Origin: Anthoceros angustus
Taxonomy: Eukaryota > Streptophyta > Anthocerotopsida > Anthocerotales > Anthocerotaceae
Assembly (NCBI GenBank): GCA_010909165.1
Contig: MU008169.1
Location: forward strand, 434,001-498,000
Reading direction: 5' to 3'
DNA length: 64,000 nt
The stretch's first letter is position 1. Each line of letters opens with the position of its first letter. Under the pieces are notes generated by a model, which did not search any database, was not told where the DNA came from, and saw nothing but the letters and a program-made list of their open reading frames with translations. Positions 1-12,810 of the stretch are shown here, one piece after another. The translations under genes and the position numbers were made by a program.

Positions 1-2
1 TT

Positions 3-3000
3 TGGTACCTTGGTTTGGCGGCAAGAGTTGCTGGGAAGCGGCCTGAGATCCTGACCATTGTGCAGAATAGTGCGGTACGTTGGATGTTAATGTGGCATGT
101 TATTTGGTCAGAGTAGCGTGCTAAGTATGCGTCCTCGTTTCAAGTCATTGGTCCTGAGGAATCTACTGTCATCATGGCAGGTATTGAGTGTGGCGTGCAT
201 TGTCTTCTACAACCATTGTGGCAATCGGGCACCTTTTAAGCCTGCCACAGGCTTGCGGTGGTTTAGGAACTTTTTGTTTGAAGAGCTTGCAAAGTGGAAT
301 GCAACAGCAGTGTACCAAGGCTGGCCTGCAATGAATGAGATCAAGGAACAAGTATGCACAAATTGGCTTGGTCCAGTGGGATCTGCAAGTGACTACCCTG
401 TCTTCTCAAAATGGGTTCTCTATGGAGAGGTGTGGTATGGTCCCTTGGCTGAAGAATTTGCAGTGGAATTTTCTGTATGATTCCTTGACGCAGTGGACTC
501 AGAAGTTCAATTTGGTTGGCCCGTGATCGTTCCTTTGCCTGCTAGTTTCGTTTTTCTTCGGTCAACTCTGATCTTGTTTCTATTTGTCAGCGGGTTTGCA
601 ATGATTCTTGCATTGGACCATCAGATAATATCTCTCCAGTCTATTCTTTGTGGGCGACATTTATTGGGTTGTATGTTGCCAACTATGTGGTGGAGCGGTC
701 CACTGGGTGAGAACGTATTGTCCTTTCATGGTGTATTGTGATTGGAATATTGACGTTGTCTTGAATTGTAACTTCGTAGGGGTTGGTCGTCATGTTCCCT
801 GCCATATGCTAGTTGCTTATATTCTTGAGGGATTGAACAGGTGGGCACTTACTCACCCTGACTGTGATCAGAAACCTGAACAGCAGAAACCCTTGACATC
901 TCCGGAGTTTTTGGATATGGTGCCGTGGTATTCTGGGTGAGTTCAGCTGTTTTGCTTCAGCTTGATTATCCTTGTTCTAGTGATTGCGTTTGGTGGGATT
1001 GACCAGTGTCTGTCGTCTAACATAGGACCTCTGTTGATCTTTTCAAAACGGCATTTGATCTCCTGGTATCTGTCACGTTGTTCCTTGGCCGCTTTGACAT
1101 GCGAACTATGCAGGTATTCAGGATATGTGAACTCGGTGCAATGTTGGCTGTCTTTTATGCAAGAATGTTGTGGACTGATTTTGCTTTGTACATTGTAGGT
1201 AGCAATGACGCAAGCGCAGCAACATGGGAAGACTGACAGTTTTTCACATGTTCACTTCAGCAAGCGCAACGAATTTTGGTTTGACTTTATGGCAGACACA
1301 GGCGACGGAGGCAATTCAACGTATAGCATCGCTCGGCTGCTTGCACAGCCAAGCATATGGTCAAAGAATAAGCACAAGCAGTATAAAGATCTTCCTCGGG
1401 GTGACTTGCTCCTTGTTGGTGGTGATCTTGCGTGAGTTCCTGCAAGCTTTTCTCCCTTTTTCTTCTTAGCTTGTGACTTCGTGTCCTACATATCGTCTGA
1501 GTGGCATTATCTGTGGTGAGCCTCTCTTAAAGCATGATTTGCGTTTGTATTGGCCGCAGTTATCCAAATCCTTCACAATTCTCGTACGAGCAGAGACTCT
1601 TTCATCCTTTTGAGCTGGCCTTGCAACCACCTTTGAGCTACAAGCCTGAGCATATTGCTGTGAAGAAACCAGAGCTTCCAAAGGGAGTGAGGTCCCTTGA
1701 AGAATATGATGGCCCACAGTGCTTTGCGATTCCTGGAAATCATGGTAATCTGGAGTGTTCTGACTATTAGTTTTAAGTACCTTAGTCCTCCTCAATCAAT
1801 TATTTGATTTGCTGCTGTGGTCCATCTCAATCAATTATTTGATTTGCTGCTGTGCATGGTCTTGGTAGATTGGTTTGATGGGCTGGATACGTTCATGCGA
1901 TACATATGTCACAAAAGCTGGCTTGGGGGATGGCTCTTACCACAAGAGAAGAGCTACTTTGCACTGCAACTGCCTCATGGCTGGTGGGTCTTTGGTCTGG
2001 ATCAAGCTCTTCATGGAGATATTGACATATTCCAGTTCAAGTACTTTTTAGAGATCATACGGGATAAGGTAAAGACTACCATTTGTTGCAGAAAGTAGCA
2101 TGGATGAAGGTTGTTGGGTAGTGCTCTGTACGTGGCCTTTGTGTTTGCAACAGATGGGAGATTATGATTCTGTGATTATCATAACTCATGAGCCCAATTG
2201 GCTCTTGGACTGGTACTGGGACGGTGCTACTGGCAAGAACGTGGCACATTTAATTCAGGATCACTTACATGGTCGGTGTCGCTTAAGACTTGCTGGTGAC
2301 CTGCACCACTATATGCGGCACTCAGCTGTTCCTTCAGGGGCAACTATAAACGTTCAGCATTTGGTTGTGAATGGGTGTGGTGGCGCATTTCTTCATCCCA
2401 CACACGTTTTTGAAGGATTTTCTCGATTCCAGGGTGCCCACTACCAAAGATTGGCTGCATATCCATCTATTGAAGATTCTCAGAAGGTACCTGTAGGATA
2501 TATCCCATCTTGTATGTCTTTCACAATCTGAATCTCAAGTGTACAATGACTGATCCTCAGTACTGCACACTACATCAAGTTATTTCATCGTTTTGATTTA
2601 TGGCACATCAGATTGCTTTGGGCAACATTCTCAAGTTCCGGAAGAAGAATTGGCGTTTTGATGTTTTTGGTGGCATTGTTTACTTCATTTTGGTCTTCTC
2701 AATGTTGCCACAGGCATGTTAACCCTTTGGCTCCATCCTGCTGGCAGAAAATACAGTGTCTTCGATTTTTTCACGTTTCTGCTGCCAGATTGGGTCTAAA
2801 ACATTTTTTGTTGTGCTTGCAGTGTCACCTTGACCCTATCCTGCAGAGGGACAGCATGCGAGGTCACTTATATCATTTTTATGCTACAGTTGGACGTGCT
2901 GTGTTACATCTAGTGGAGCACTCCTATGTCTCAGCTGCAGGGGCCTTGGGACTACTAGTATTTGCTGTCCTCTTCGTCCCGAGCAAAGTTTCCAAGAAGC

Positions 3001-4049
3001 GGCGTCTTGCGATTGGCACGCTACATGCTGCTGCGCATCTCAGCTCTGCGTTGGTGTTAATGTTACTCTTGGAGTTGGGTGTTGAGACATGTGTTCGCCA
3101 TAAGCTCCTGGGAACAGCAGGTGCTTATCTTGGACAGTGGCACAAATCCGTAAAATGTGTAGTAGAGTAGAGGAGGTTTGTGTTATGTGCAAGGTCGCAA
3201 CTTGCTAATACTGACATGAGGGAGTGCTGTCTTATGTACAGGTTTTCACACCCTCTACGACTGGTACCGTTCAAAGGAGAATGAGCATTTTCCAGATCCA
3301 ACAGGTTTACGATCCCGGATTGAGTATTGGACGTTTGGCTTGTATCCGGCATGCCTGAAGTACCTCATCGCAGCTTTTGACGTGCCTGAGGTGAGTTTTG
3401 ACATTTGATGTGTTTCATATCGTCCAATCAGATCATTCTTTATTTGTCTTCCCGGGTATGACGAATGCAGATAATGGCTGTCACACGAAGCAAGATCTGC
3501 AAGCATGGATTATGGTCTTTGCCTCGGGGGATCATATTGTTGTACTACGTATCAATTTTTTTATACTACTGGGTCTTCTCCACCCCAGTGGTATCCTTGG
3601 TTTTCGGCAGCTATCTGTATATCTGCATCAACTGGTTTCATCTGCATTTTGATGAAGCCTTTTCTTCTTTGAGAATTGCCAACTACAAGTCCTTTTCGAG
3701 ATGTCATATTACATCTGACGGTGATCTGGAGGTTTTCACTCTCGCAGTTGACAAGGTTTGCCGCACAACTCAATTTTGCAGATGCATGTAGTTTATAGTT
3801 CAGTATGGTCTATAATGTGTTTCTGCTCAGCAGTATCTTACACATTTGATGGTTTACTCCTGGCAGGTCCCCAAAGAATGGATTCTTGACCCTGAATGGG
3901 AAGCGGAAACTAGATCCGTACCTCATGAATTCATGTCATATTTGAGAAAGCACCCGAGCCAGTGGAGTCCTGCAGTATCAAATCGGGACAAGAACTTTAA
4001 AGTGAGGATTATCGATTCTTTTGTCATTAACAAACTAACTCCTATCTGA
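3..4049 (+). CDS. Multi-pass membrane calcineurin-like metallophosphoesterase, 5' end outside window
   Basis: Fourteen exons fit in phase: 3-74, 181-429, 591-706, 841-936, 1026-1113, 1199-1431, 1560-1744, 1869-2068, 2154-2486, 2612-2713, 2823-3120, 3242-3390, 3471-3755 and 3867-4049 (stop). They give about 862 residues; the start lies to the left. Hydrophobic helices come first (e.g. LWATFIGLYVANYVVERS, then FKTAFDLLVSVTLFLGRF). The phosphoesterase core follows, with metal-site motifs FMADTGDGG, VGGDLAYP, IPGNHGDW, ITHEPNW and LAGDLHHYMRH. A C-terminal bundle of membrane helices ends the protein. The layout matches a conserved plant family of roughly 1000 residues whose substrate I do not know. 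All introns are GT-AG except the one after 2713, which starts GC. All metal-binding motifs are intact, so the gene is probably functional. Confidence 0.9.
1791..1860. repeat. 35-bp tandem duplication inside an intron of the phosphoesterase gene
   Basis: The stretch CTCAATCAATTATTTGATTT begins at 1791 and again at 1826, so the unit is 35 bp in two nearly perfect copies. It lies within intron 1745-1868, just before the acceptor at 1867-1868, and does not affect the reading frame. Confidence 0.85.
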
Positions 4050-5030
4050 AATGCTGTGGACCTACACCGCCAACGTCACTGCTCGCCTCCTAGGAAGCCA
4101 CACAATTGTCTCGTCATCCTTGGTGAAGCATGAAGACTACTGGGCTTCGGCGTCTTCATGGCACCATGAAGTACCTGTCTACTTTGTATTCTACGTCTTT
4201 TGAAGTATTATATTCTCTTTTTTGTACTTGCATCCTGGTGGATGTCTCTGCGAGCATGCGTGGTGGTCACATAATATGTACATTGCCCGGTCCCCAAAAG
4301 TCCTTTGATTCTGCCCGATCTCGGACACCGCACAAGAGACGTGCAGTTACGCCCTGTCGGCCTATACCTACCTCTTCGCGGGTCTTCTTGCACCTATGAC
4401 CGTACCTCTTTCACCTACAACTTCCGCCAGAAAAAGAGATGACCGGACCTATAGTGGTTGCAAGTGCTATAGGCTTCTGGATCTTATTTCCTATGTATTA
4501 TTTATATATAAAGTATTATTTATTTATAGACGCATGTTCGTCCGGGCTTATGCTAGGTGCTAGGTTGCCTTGATGGGGTGGGCCCGGCCACTCACTCTCT
4601 CCCTCTCTTCGTTGCTCTTGCAGGGCACGCCATCCCAAGTTTATATAGGATACTTTCGTACAACCTATGTCTATTGAAAGCTTGGATTGTGGCTTGTAGA
4701 AGTATCTACAATGGATATTAGAAATCTCCAAAGACCGCCATGAGCACGAGAAGGCAATGGGTTCCTTGAGAAAGCAAACCCTTAAGCAAGAGGTATTCCG
4801 GCAGATTGCCAGCCCTAAAAAAAAGATGTCCTCCCTAGGCATTCGCACAATGTGCAAAGCTTCAAACTTGCCCACAATCTCTAGTGTTGCCCATTGTTGC
4901 AGCTACATATTCGGTGAGATTCAAGCAATTTTGTGTTCTCGATGTCTTTTTGGGCCATACCCGGTTCAAAATCATCATAGAATTGTTCCATTTTGACCAT
5001 GTGATCCTTCACTTCTTGCATCTCCTTCTC

Positions 5031-5104
5031 CTGGTCCTGTATGTACTTCTTCTGGCCCTATATGATGTACTTCTTCTGGTCCTATATGATGTACTTCTTC
5101 TGCT
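5031..5104. repeat. 24-bp minisatellite, about three copies
   Basis: Units built on TATATGATGTACTTCTTCTG repeat with a 24-bp period. On the plus strand they would read as a leucine/valine-rich peptide, but the open frame is short and lacks coding support. Confidence 0.7.
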
Positions 5105-6358
5105 GCTGCATCTCTGAAAACAACGATATGTTCTTCATGAAAATCTACAATCTAGATAAAACCTTTCGTAATCTGTCCTAATTCTTCAAATTCTAAAATT
5201 AGTTCTTATCCAACTTCCACTTTTAAATTGTTCCAAGATTTAACAATGTATTGGTAATAAAACAATTTCCTTTGTGTCGTTGAACTAGTTGTCCAAGTGC
5301 TATCTTGTTTGCCATTTGATATACTCTGTCACTCACTACTTGCTTCTCTCCCCTTACAAACCTTGTGTGTAATTGAGGTGACTAACCGAGAGGGAGCACA
5401 TCCAATCTTGATTGACCTTTCATCCTTGTAGATCGCCATTGCTTTTGTCTTCCAAATCACCAAGTCAGAATTAGGATGAACTGCTTATATGTAACCCTTC
5501 CCCCCAAAGGAGATGTCTGACAAATCGCCCCTACCATCATCTTGGTGTAATGAGATTCGTGCAATTATGTGAGAACATTTATTTGTTGGTGTTACAAGTA
5601 GGCAGATATATCTAAAGTATGTAGAGTACGTGGAATTGAAAATCTTAACGCCTTTGGGAGTAGCTAAAGCTGACGAACCTAGGGTATGAAAAATTTTTCA
5701 TGGAATTTGTGGAACCGCATCCGACATGGAGAGTCCAAGTATCGGTGTATTTCGGATGAGCATCCTGGCCTTTTTCAGGAAAAATATCGCTCCCCACTTG
5801 GGACTTCCCGCTCTGGCTAGTTTGAAACTTGGGCCTTAGCCTTGCCTGCTTCAGTTGGTCGGAACTTGTTATGAAGCCTACAATGCTGACTTCTTACAAG
5901 TACACCTCCTCAATTGTTTGTGGGTTTCTATCAATATCACCATATCGATTCGATGTGATTCAATGTCATATGTGTTCAACGTCCCCAACCCCATATATGA
6001 GTTCAGTTGTTGAATAAACATGCATTTGAAAAAACAATTCATGACTACTTCTAGTTTATGGCCATGAGACGATCCACAGTTGTTGCAAAAACCAAGAATC
6101 AAGAGCGAGGTTAGTCTTCGGTTGTCATATTGCAAGCCGCATCTAGCTAGTGTGTCGACGTCATTGAAGATTTTGAGGTGCAGAGGAGAGCTCTAACAAT
6201 TCTAACTAGAGCTTAGCCGTTGGAGACTAGTGGACACTCACCTTTCAAGGAGGTTGAGAAGTCCTCCAGACTCATTTCTAGCTTTACCAAGTGAATTATA
6301 TCGATCTTCAATCACTGGAGCTTGATGAGTCCATGGGATTAAGTAGAAACCATCAGAT

Positions 6359-6474
6359 TTTCAGTGAGGTATCTTGCTACAATTTGGGAATTACGTACAA
6401 TATTACACCAAGAGACTTTCAGTGAGGTATCTTGCTACAATTTGGGAATTACGTACAATATTACACCAAGAGAC
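6359..6474. repeat. 58-bp perfect tandem duplication
   Basis: TTTCAGTGAGGTATCTTGCT and the following bases through AAGAGAC occur twice, starting at 6359 and 6417. No substitution is visible between the copies. The locus is intergenic. Confidence 0.9.
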
Positions 6475-7007
6475 GCCTTGTTTGATACTAACAAATACAA
6501 GTTTCACTTGTACACTCTTGGTCTTTGATAGTGACTATTATAACAATGGTGTGCCCATGGGTTGGGATATTGCGGATAGTGGGATAACCATAAATATTCA
6601 GTCTCAAATCATTTTAGGAATAGATATTTATTAAATATTGCCTACAATGGCGACCCAATTTTGGTGCACGATGTAGCTGGGGAGACTGCAACCATCGAAG
6701 ATATATGAGCAGTTTCAGTTTTGTTATGTTCATGGTACGTGAAAGTGTTGGTGGCGGTACTTGTAACTGGGAGCTTCGAGTTGCAATCTTTCAACCCCTA
6801 GGACACATAATGATATACCTATCCTGACACGAGCACACAAGATGCTGCAACAAGTGCACAGGGATTTTCAGTACAATTCTTCAAGTTTTATAGACTGATT
6901 TCGGAGACCATTGCAATGGCACAATGTGCTATCATTATCGTTAAAGAGTATAAGAACCATGCGGCATTCATATTAAGCAAGATTGTAACTCTGTTATTGA
7001 AGCATGG

Positions 7008-7129
7008 TATAGGTTTTTGAAGTTCTTGTGGCACCATGATTTCATTCGGCTTCGTGGCAGACTGCTGCTATAGGTTTTTGAAGTTCTTGTGGCACCATGA
7101 TTTCATTCGGCTTCGTGGCAGACTGCTGC
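7008..7129. repeat. 61-bp perfect tandem duplication
   Basis: TATAGGTTTTTGAAGTTCTT and following bases through GACTGCTGC occur twice with a 61-bp period, starting at 7008 and 7069. The locus is intergenic. Confidence 0.9.
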
Positions 7130-7602
7130 ACTGGTTACTACACACGCTTGTGGAAGTAGTCAGCAAGATCTACTCATACGAACATTTCACTAAGAAGCAT
7201 GGCCTCAAGTTTAACTTAAGAGAAGCAGCTAATGTGGAAAATGCAATTCTTGGTGATCACAGCATGGATAACTGCAGCATCGATAGCAGATGCCTATCAA
7301 CGCAAAATCGGAGTCAAGGTCACTCTCGGTTTGGATCAAAAAGGTAAAGTAACCGGAAGACACAAGCCCCGAGAGCACAAACTTGCTGCTCAGTTCGCAG
7401 GACAGAAATCACAAACCGGCCGGCCCGCACTTGGAACAAGTCTTTTCCTGTTTCCCCCGAAACCCTAGAATTGCGATGCCCACAGTGGTTGAGGCTGGGA
7501 CAAAAATTGTATTGGGACCAAAATTGGATGTATGCTAGTTTGGAAAAGCTAGACAAGAGCTACGCCGCCCTCAAAATATCGCCAAAGCTGCCTGCCTGAA
7601 AG

Positions 7603-9742
7603 CTAGAGCGGAGCTCGCACCGGAGCTGGCGATGGCGGGAATTGGAGAGGCGAGGGAGCGGGAGCAGGCGAAAGACCGAAGGTCCCACAACCGTCGTCGA
7701 CGGTAAGGCCAGGCCCGCCGTAGAAGAAGCTGGCCTTCCAGTCGTCGAACACGTAGGGGTACGTGAAGTACCAGATGGGGATCTCAGCGGCCTGGACCAT
7801 GCCTTGCGCGTCCCGCAGCTGGCCCGCGGTGTCCACGAACTGGACGTTTCTGTGATACGCAGCTCTCTGGAACCCGGCTGTGGGAAATTCGCCGCTGCCC
7901 ATGAAGGGCTTCATGCCGTGTTTCAGGCCCGGGATGACGACGGTGTCGTCGCTGTAGTACACCTCTGCCCCCCAGTTCAAAGTGTCGGCCCTGTTCCTGA
8001 GGTGCGTGAAGAGGGAGGAGGGCCAGTAGCCCACGTTCTCGTCGTTGAACTGCAGCCACCAGTTTCCCGTCCCGTTGTCCTGCTCAAGAACGGGAGAGGG
8101 AAGAGGAGATTCATGGTGTGGATGAGCAGGTTGTGCGGAATTTCATGCTTTGCTTGAAGAATGCGGGTAAAATGGAGGTTGGGCTCACCTTGAATACCCG
8201 GAGCTTGATCTCGTACTGGACAGAATCCAGGGAGGAGACGGGGGCGATGCTGCCGCCCAGCAGGACTTTGTTGCTCACTTGGACGAAGCCTGGGCAGTCC
8301 AGGTTGTAGCACCCGGTGCTGCTGTAGCCATCGCTCTGCAAAGGAGGATGAAGGAATTGAAGGTGAGGATGCGGGGATTGATTGAGGGCTAGCATATGTG
8401 ATGAGAATCTTAATGTAGGGAGCCCTTCTTACCGTCCAGTAGATGAAGAGTCGAGGATTTGTGTCTCCATACTTGTATGGGTATACCTGGAATGAAGAGC
8501 AGCAGCATTCATATGTGCATGCAGGAGCGACGCATGGTGTGATTGAGAAGGGATGAAGAATGTGAGGCCGGCCTACTCACCTGCCAGCCGGCTTCAATGG
8601 TGTTGAAGTCTTTTAATTGGCTGCCCCCGATCACCCAGAACTGGGAGACGCTGAAGGCATCATCGCCCACCACAAAGGGAGCCCACGCCGACATGGTCAC
8701 CTCTGTGCCTGTGAAGTTCCCGTTCAAGTATGTGTACGCATGCTGCCAGACATCATCAACAGCTACCCCGTTATGTCATGTCACCTGCTGGCCAGTGGCC
8801 ATGGCCAGCATTGCAGCAGCACCAGACATTAGCAAGGAAATGCACAATTGCACAAACCAGGTGCTCGTTGCTGGGATCGCCAGTAGAGGTAGGAAGGCCC
8901 CATCTCGAAACCGCGGCCTCAGGCTTGCGGTATTTCCCGACGTGGTACTTTCCCAGCAGCGAGACAGCATCAGCCCCCGTGCTGTGGCTGCTCACTCGGT
9001 AGGGGATGGTTCCGGCAGGGCAGCCCCCAGGATGCTCCACCGCAAACAGCGAGTTGGCTCTCTCCATCGACTCAAACGAGACGTCTGTGCCATTCCCTCC
9101 TCTCGGCGATCTCACAGGAGCAGCCTTTCACCCACAACAACAGGAATTCCAGTCAGTCCAACCCATTGCCATTGCCACAGCCCGATCCAGCCCCGCCCAC
9201 AAATGCAGAACACCAATTGCCATCGCCACAGCCCAATCAAGCACTGCCCGCAAATGCAAAACACCGAATTGCCATCGCCACAGCCCAATCCAACACCGCC
9301 CCCAAATGCAAAGCACTGAATTGCCGTCGCCACAGCCCAATCCACCACCGCCCACAACAGCAAAACAGGAGCTACCCACCTGCACCGAGCGTGGAGCCGA
9401 CGGCTGCAGCGCTGAAGGCACGCAGCTGAGTCGATCACCATCCGAGACCTGCATTGCAATCGTGTACACAATGTCATCAGCCCACGACCCAACAGCAACC
9501 CGGAATCCAACGTTACCAACTCTGAAGCAACCTCCAGGCTCACACACCTGGAATGTGACAATCTGCGAGGAGGAAGAGGAAGGCGGCGGCGCCCCGGGCA
9601 CCTGCAACGCCTCCCGCCGTGGAGTTTCGCCGCTGACACCAATCCTGGTTCCCACACAATGCACGAACAGGGAGGACTGGAGGAGCAGAAGCACAGCCAC
9701 CGCGCTGTCGCATCTCCTCCAAAGCGCAGCTTTCCGGGACAT
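7603..9742 (-). CDS. Secreted neprosin-family (DUF239) glutamic peptidase
   Basis: Six exons on the minus strand, all joined in phase 0: 9742-9380, 9124-8858, 8742-8581, 8486-8433, 8335-8189 and 8079-7603. They give 489 residues. The ATG at 9742 opens a hydrophobic leader (VAVLLLLQSSLFVHCVG), so secretion is expected. An activation-peptide-like DGDRLSCV precedes the second exon, which holds the family signature GGCPAGTIPYR. The peptidase core follows: TIEAGWQVYP, RLFIYWTSDGY, GCYNLDCPGFVQ, VGYWPSSLF and NWGAEVYYS. In the neprosin family the two catalytic residues are glutamates; the Glu in IEAGW and the Glu in WGAEV are the likely pair, and both are kept. The C-terminus is a short Pro/Ala tail. 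Neprosins cleave after proline; the substrate here is unknown. Confidence 0.88.
9165..9370. repeat. Four-copy 51/52-bp minisatellite in a neprosin intron
   Basis: Units starting ATTGCC(A/G)TCGCCACAGCCC begin at about 9165, 9216, 9268 and 9320. They lie inside intron 9379-9125 of the minus-strand neprosin gene. Read on the plus strand they keep an open proline-rich frame, which is probably a by-product of the repeat. Confidence 0.85.
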
Positions 9743-9972
9743 GGTTGCTGCGACTGCGTCAAATGAGACGCAGAAAGAGTAACATGTCGAGCTTTTGTGA
9801 GAGGCGCGATGGCTTCCCGAGGAAACTTTCGCGTGGGACTCAGTCTTTGTTGAGAGACCATCTCCACCTGGCTCTCTCCCCTCCAAGCGCGGACCACCCC
9901 TCGGCCCTGCCCAAGGCCCCTAGGTGCGAGGCCCACCGTGGCGGCCCGGAGGCTGGACTTTCCCCTCTCTCT

Positions 9973-11444
9973 TGCAGGAGCAGGGTCAGGGTGTTCGTCA
10001 TCACTCATCTCCACCGCGCAACACATTTTCTGCAGCCCTGCCGCGCATCCGGGCCTTCCTGCTTTAGCACTGTGTGGGTCTTGCTGATCATTGTCTACAT
10101 ATGTCTCCTCGAATCCACAGTCAATGTACGGACCTTGGCAGGCAGGTCTGCCCGGCTTGCAGGCTGCAGCCTGCTATTACTTGATGATCTAGATCGTCAC
10201 CAGACTCATCACCACGAGATCAACATGCCTGCTTTCACGACTTCCTGCCCACAACGTGAGCAGGGACAGAATTCACTCGAACACCTGCTGCTTGCTCATT
10301 GGTCTTCCCTGCAGTAGTTTATTGATGTCTACAACGCCTCGGCGGGTTTGTTAACTCTGCACGACTGCAAAAGCAGACATCACGATCTTTCTTTAACTGC
10401 AGAAACATCGCAACATTTCCAGGTACCTACTGTTCTGCTATCTCTGCGTGCACTATAAGTCTGCATTTATGTAGGTATTCTGATATACTGCAAGTGGGAG
10501 TCCGTCACGTGAGGGGCTCGTCCTATGACGTTTGGAAACTCACCTGCATCGAGAGATGAGGGAAAAGATCTGCTAGAGCCTGCCAGGTTTTAGGGTGTAG
10601 TACAGAACATATCTCCGGTACTCAGTCAGGTCTGGTGCTGGAAGGAGTCGCACACTGCTTCATCTCTGGTCACCGCCCTGACAGAAGGGGAACTGGGAGG
10701 CAGCTCTGCAGGAGCAGGGTCAGGGTGTTCGTCATCACTCATCTCCACCGCGCAACACATTTTCTGCAGCCTGCCGCGCATCCGGGCCTTCCTGCTTTAG
10801 CACTGTGTGGGTCTTGCTGATCATTGTCTACATATGTCTCCTCGAATCCACAGTCAATGTACGGACCTTGGCAGGCAGGTCTGCCCGGCTTGCAGGCTGC
10901 AGCCTGCTATTACTTGATGATCTAGATCGTCACCAGACTCATCACCACGAGATCAACATGCCTGCTTTCACGACTTCCTGCCCACAACGTGAGCAGGGAC
11001 AGAATTCACTCGAACACCTGCTGCTTGCTCATTGGTCTTCCCCTGCAGTAGTTTATTGATGTCTACAACGCCTCGGCGGGTTTGTTAACTCTGCACGACT
11101 GCAAAAGCAGACATCACGATCTTTCTTTAACTGCAGAAACATCGCAACATTTCCAGGTACCTACTGTTCTGCTATCTCTGCGTGCACTATAAGTCTGCAT
11201 TTATGTAGGTATTCTGATATACTGCAAGTGGGAGTCCGTCACGTGAGGGGCTCGTCCTATGACGTTTGGAAACTCACCTGCATCGAGAGATGAGGGAAAA
11301 GATCTGCTAGAGCCTGCCAGGTTTTAGGGTGTAGTACAGAACATATCTCCGGTACTCAGTCAGGTCTGGTGCTGGAAGGAGTCGCACACTGCTTCATCTC
11401 TCTGGTCACCGCCCTGACAGAAGGGGAACTGGGAGGGGCAGCTC
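9973..11444. repeat. 734/738-bp direct tandem duplication
   Basis: Copy 1 is 9973-10706 and copy 2 is 10707-11444. I see no substitutions, only four small indels (GCAGCCCTG/GCAGCCTG, CTTCCCTG/CTTCCCCTG, CATCTCTGG/CATCTCTCTGG, GGAGGCAG/GGAGGGGCAG). The unit contains the last 85 bases of the LRR gene plus its downstream sequence. Copy 1 therefore holds an orphan LRR 3' end at about 10626-10706. It could be a recent real duplication or a false duplication in the assembly. Confidence 0.93.
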
Positions 11445-12810
11445 TGCAGGCAGTTGTTGACAAAGCTGGCAAGCAAGGAGTCAGAAGGGAGGGTGGAGAA
11501 AGTGGGGGGAATTTCTCCAGTCAAGTAGTTTCCGTCCAGGTAGAGCTGTGAGAAAGGTATAACTCGCACTCCGTCTACTGATCCTGCTGCTTTCTGAGCG
11601 TACACATCCGGGATGGGGCCACTCAGGAGATTCTGGCTCAGAATAAGCCCAGACAGCCGCTCTAGCTTCCCCAGTGCCGAAGGAAGAGACCCCCTCACCT
11701 GATTGAAGCCCAGGTCCACGACTGCTAGCTCGCTTGCGCTGGGGTAGAACCTTGGCACGTAGACGGCCGTGAAGTAGTTTCTTGAGAGGTTGAGCTGCTG
11801 GAGGGCTGGAAGCTTGAAGGTGTATGAGCCCACAATGCCCGTTAGCTTATTGCTACTGAGATCTAGAACTTGAAGCTGAGACAGCAGCTTCAGGGATCTT
11901 GGCAGCTGGCCAGAGAAAGCATTTCCCCGCAACACAACCCGCAGTAACTGGAGTGGTGGTAGTAGAGGGAGGTGCCCGGACAGGAGATTGTTACTGGCAT
12001 CTAAGTAAGTCAGCTGCGTAAGGTTTTCCAGCCTAGGGAGCCCCCCAACCAAGCTGTTTTTGAAGAGATAAAGCGTTGTCAAGTTCACCAGGCTGCTAAA
12101 ACTGCTGGGGATCATTCCATCTATCTTGTTATTGCTCAGAGACAAATACTGCAGATTAGGAAGGTGACCTAATGACACGGGGATCACTCCAGACAACAGG
12201 TTGGAAGATAGGTCTAACCATATTAGCTGCTTCAATCCGCCTAGAGTACTGGGAATCTCGCCTTCAAAACCGTTCCCTGAAAAATCAGCAGACTGCAGAC
12301 AGCAGACAGCAAACGAAAACTCCAGGATCAGCCAGCCTGTGCAAAATCCGCAAGAAAGAATGCCATGAGACAGACCAATGTTAAGGAAAAGGCAGCTTGA
12401 AAACATCAAGTCAGAACCATCCATACCTGTAGAGCAGAGAGATTACCAATGTAAGGAGACAAGGTGCCTTTGTACCCACTTCCACTCAAGGTCAGGCTGG
12501 TAACCCGCACATCACCTCCCAGAACACTGCATTGCACCCCACACACGAACGCCAGCGGTGAAGCAGACTCGCAAGGGTCGAACAAAAAATCCCATGATTC
12601 AACGCAGGAGCCGCCTGCAACTGTTTCGGGGTCCACTGCAGCCTTGATCGCAATCAGAGCCTCAACGTCGGAGCCAAGAGTAGCAGCCGCCCGCTCACCC
12701 ACTTCCAACAGCACCAAAAAGCCCACCAAAATCGACGCCAACACCCGCCTCCCAAGGCCAACTGCTCCATGAACCCGCTGCCGGAATCCTGTCATGAGGA
12801 GCAAGCCCAA
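11360..12810 (-). CDS. Secreted leucine-rich-repeat receptor-like protein without kinase
   Basis: Two exons, 12810-12427 and 12292-11360, joined in phase 0 at CAG/TCTGCT, encode 438 residues. The N-terminus has a positively charged stretch, then a hydrophobic helix (VLASILVGFLVLLEVG) typical of a signal peptide; a second ATG at 12795 could also be the start. An LRR cap follows (WDFLFDPCES...FVCGVQC), then about ten plant-type 24-residue LRRs of the form LxxLxLSxNxLxGxIP. The C-terminal cysteine cap is NCLQSCPSQFPFCQGG. There is no transmembrane helix or kinase, so the product resembles the RLP29/PII-2-like group of small plant LRR proteins, which act as apoplastic or membrane-associated binding proteins. 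The last 85 coding bases lie in the tandem duplication. Confidence 0.88.

Larger units (their letters stand above)
4050..7602. other. Intergenic region, no gene recognised
   Basis: The start is probably the 3' UTR of the phosphoesterase gene, with AT-rich polyadenylation-like sequence near 4495-4530. The rest has only short ORFs without recognisable domains. It carries three simple tandem duplications, listed separately. I see no tRNA or transposon signature here. Confidence 0.6.

Noticed and set aside
9006-9782. 258-codon plus-strand ORF across the neprosin 5' region
   Set aside because: It is antisense to a well-supported exon and to the intron repeat; composition follows from the minisatellite.
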